A stretch of DNA of 64,000 nucleotides from Mesorhizobium sp. C432A. Lineage in GTDB: Bacteria > Pseudomonadota > Alphaproteobacteria > Rhizobiales > Rhizobiaceae. The stretch lies in the NCBI RefSeq assembly GCF_030323145.1, contig NZ_CP100470.1:3079001-3143000 (forward strand), given 5' to 3'. The first letter of the stretch is position 1; every line of letters starts with the position of its first letter. The notes beneath the pieces are model-generated. The model was not told the origin of the DNA and did not search any database. It saw only the letters and a list, made by a program, of their open reading frames with translations. Below, one piece after another: positions 63,498 to 64,000 of the stretch. Made by a program: the position numbers and the translations under genes.

Positions 63498-64000
63498 TCA
63501 AACCTGTTCGATGGCGCCGGTGATCAGCCCGGTGACTTCCTCGGGCGAACTTGACGCAATCGTCTTGTCGGCGACCTTGCGGCCGCGCCGCATGACGATG
63601 ACGCGGTCGGCGACGGTGAACACGTCAGGCATGCGGTGGCTGATCAGCACCACTGCGATGCCTTGGTCGCGCAAATGGCGGATCAGGTTCAGCACTTCGG
63701 CGACCTGGCGCACCGAGATCGCGGCCGTCGGTTCGTCCATCAAAACGATCTTGGCCTGCGACAGCATGGTGCGGGCAATCGCTACTGCCTGGCGCTGGCC
63801 GCCCGACATCTGCTTGACGAGGTCGCGCGGACGGGTCTCGGACTTCAACTCGGCGAAGAGTTGGCCGGCGCGCTTGTACATGGCGGCATAGTCGAGGATG
63901 CGTAAAGGGCCGAGGCCGCGGCGCAATTCACGGCCGAGATAGACATTGGCGGCGGCGGTCAGATTGTTGCACAGCGCCAGGTCCTGGTGGACGATCTCGA
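63498..64000 (-). CDS. Sugar ABC transporter ATPase, C-terminal part of cassette, 5' end outside window
   Basis: The frame is open to the window edge, where the codons read IVHQDLALCNNLTAAANVYL, the Q-loop region of ribose/fructose-type ATPases; Walker A lies outside. Inside are the signature MSGGQRQAVAIARTML, Walker B IVLMDEPTAAISVRQV and H-loop LISHRMPDVF. It ends shortly after one cassette, so this is a single-domain type (like FrcA) and not the two-domain RbsA type. Confidence 0.9.
   Translation of the reverse strand, partial: EIVHQDLALCNNLTAAANVYLGRELRRGLGPLRILDYAAMYKRAGQLFAELKSETRPRDLVKQMSGGQRQAVAIARTMLSQAKIVLMDEPTAAISVRQVAEVLNLIRHLRDQGIAVVLISHRMPDVFTVADRVIVMRRGRKVADKTIASSSPEEVTGLITGAIEQV

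Overview
The window reads as a chromosomal or megaplasmid segment of a high-GC alphaproteobacterium of the order Rhizobiales, most like Mesorhizobium. This rests on gene content and arrangement: a pcaDCHGB operon divergent from a LysR gene of the PcaQ type, an IclR-type pcaR divergent from pcaIJF, an alpha-galactoside cluster with a dipeptide-type ABC system and a GH4 enzyme, many ABC uptake systems, and palindromic repeats of the CCTTCTCCC/GGGAGAAGG type. No rRNA, tRNA or CRISPR array was seen. Nearly everything is catabolic: uptake systems joined to dehydrogenases, kinases, lyases and their regulators.

Layout. 1-4.1 kb: the end of a peptide-type ABC transporter plus a MelA-like GH4 enzyme (alpha-galactoside use). 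4.1-9.5 kb: a lone acetolactate-synthase-like enzyme, an AraC regulator divergent from a glutathione S-transferase, a frameshifted FMN reductase and a 2-hydroxyacid dehydrogenase. 9.7-26.6 kb: aromatic catabolism. A branched-chain-type ABC transporter, a coniferyl-alcohol-dehydrogenase-like SDR and an aromatic aldehyde dehydrogenase form one operon. It is followed by pcaQ, pcaDCHGB-pobA, pcaIJF and pcaR, together covering 4-hydroxybenzoate to succinyl-CoA plus acetyl-CoA. Two promoters here share the same module, a PcaQ-type box plus a conserved 24-bp block, which ties the transporter operon to the protocatechuate regulon. pcaI carries a frameshift.

26.8-37.6 kb: a GntR-controlled run with an ADP-ribosylglycohydrolase, a PfkB sugar kinase and a PotDBCA-type ABC transporter. 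It continues with a Gfo/Idh/MocA dehydrogenase, an IolE/MocC-like TIM barrel, a MocD-like membrane di-iron oxygenase and a degenerate PanB-like protein. 37.6-45.4 kb: an ammonia-lyase homologue lacking the usual MIO serine is coupled to an ornithine-cyclodeaminase family protein. Divergent from them is an MFS exporter gene cut in two by a 3763-bp IS1595-family element with 28-bp terminal inverted repeats, an 8-bp target duplication and six passenger genes.

45.7-52.5 kb: a ribose-type ABC system in which one permease is fused to a strictosidine-synthase/SMP-30-like propeller, followed by a second propeller protein. 52.8-61.5 kb: a molybdenum hydroxylase operon (SRPBCC protein, FAD, 2Fe-2S and Mo subunits, CoxD- and CoxE-like maturation factors, a lactonase-type amidohydrolase) behind an AraC regulator; the Mo subunit is split over two reading frames. 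61.6-64 kb: the end of a ribose-type sugar ABC operon with an SDR. The three reading-frame breaks (about 7866, 25240 and 57382) are each compatible with a one-base change, so true mutations and sequencing errors cannot be told apart from the sequence alone.
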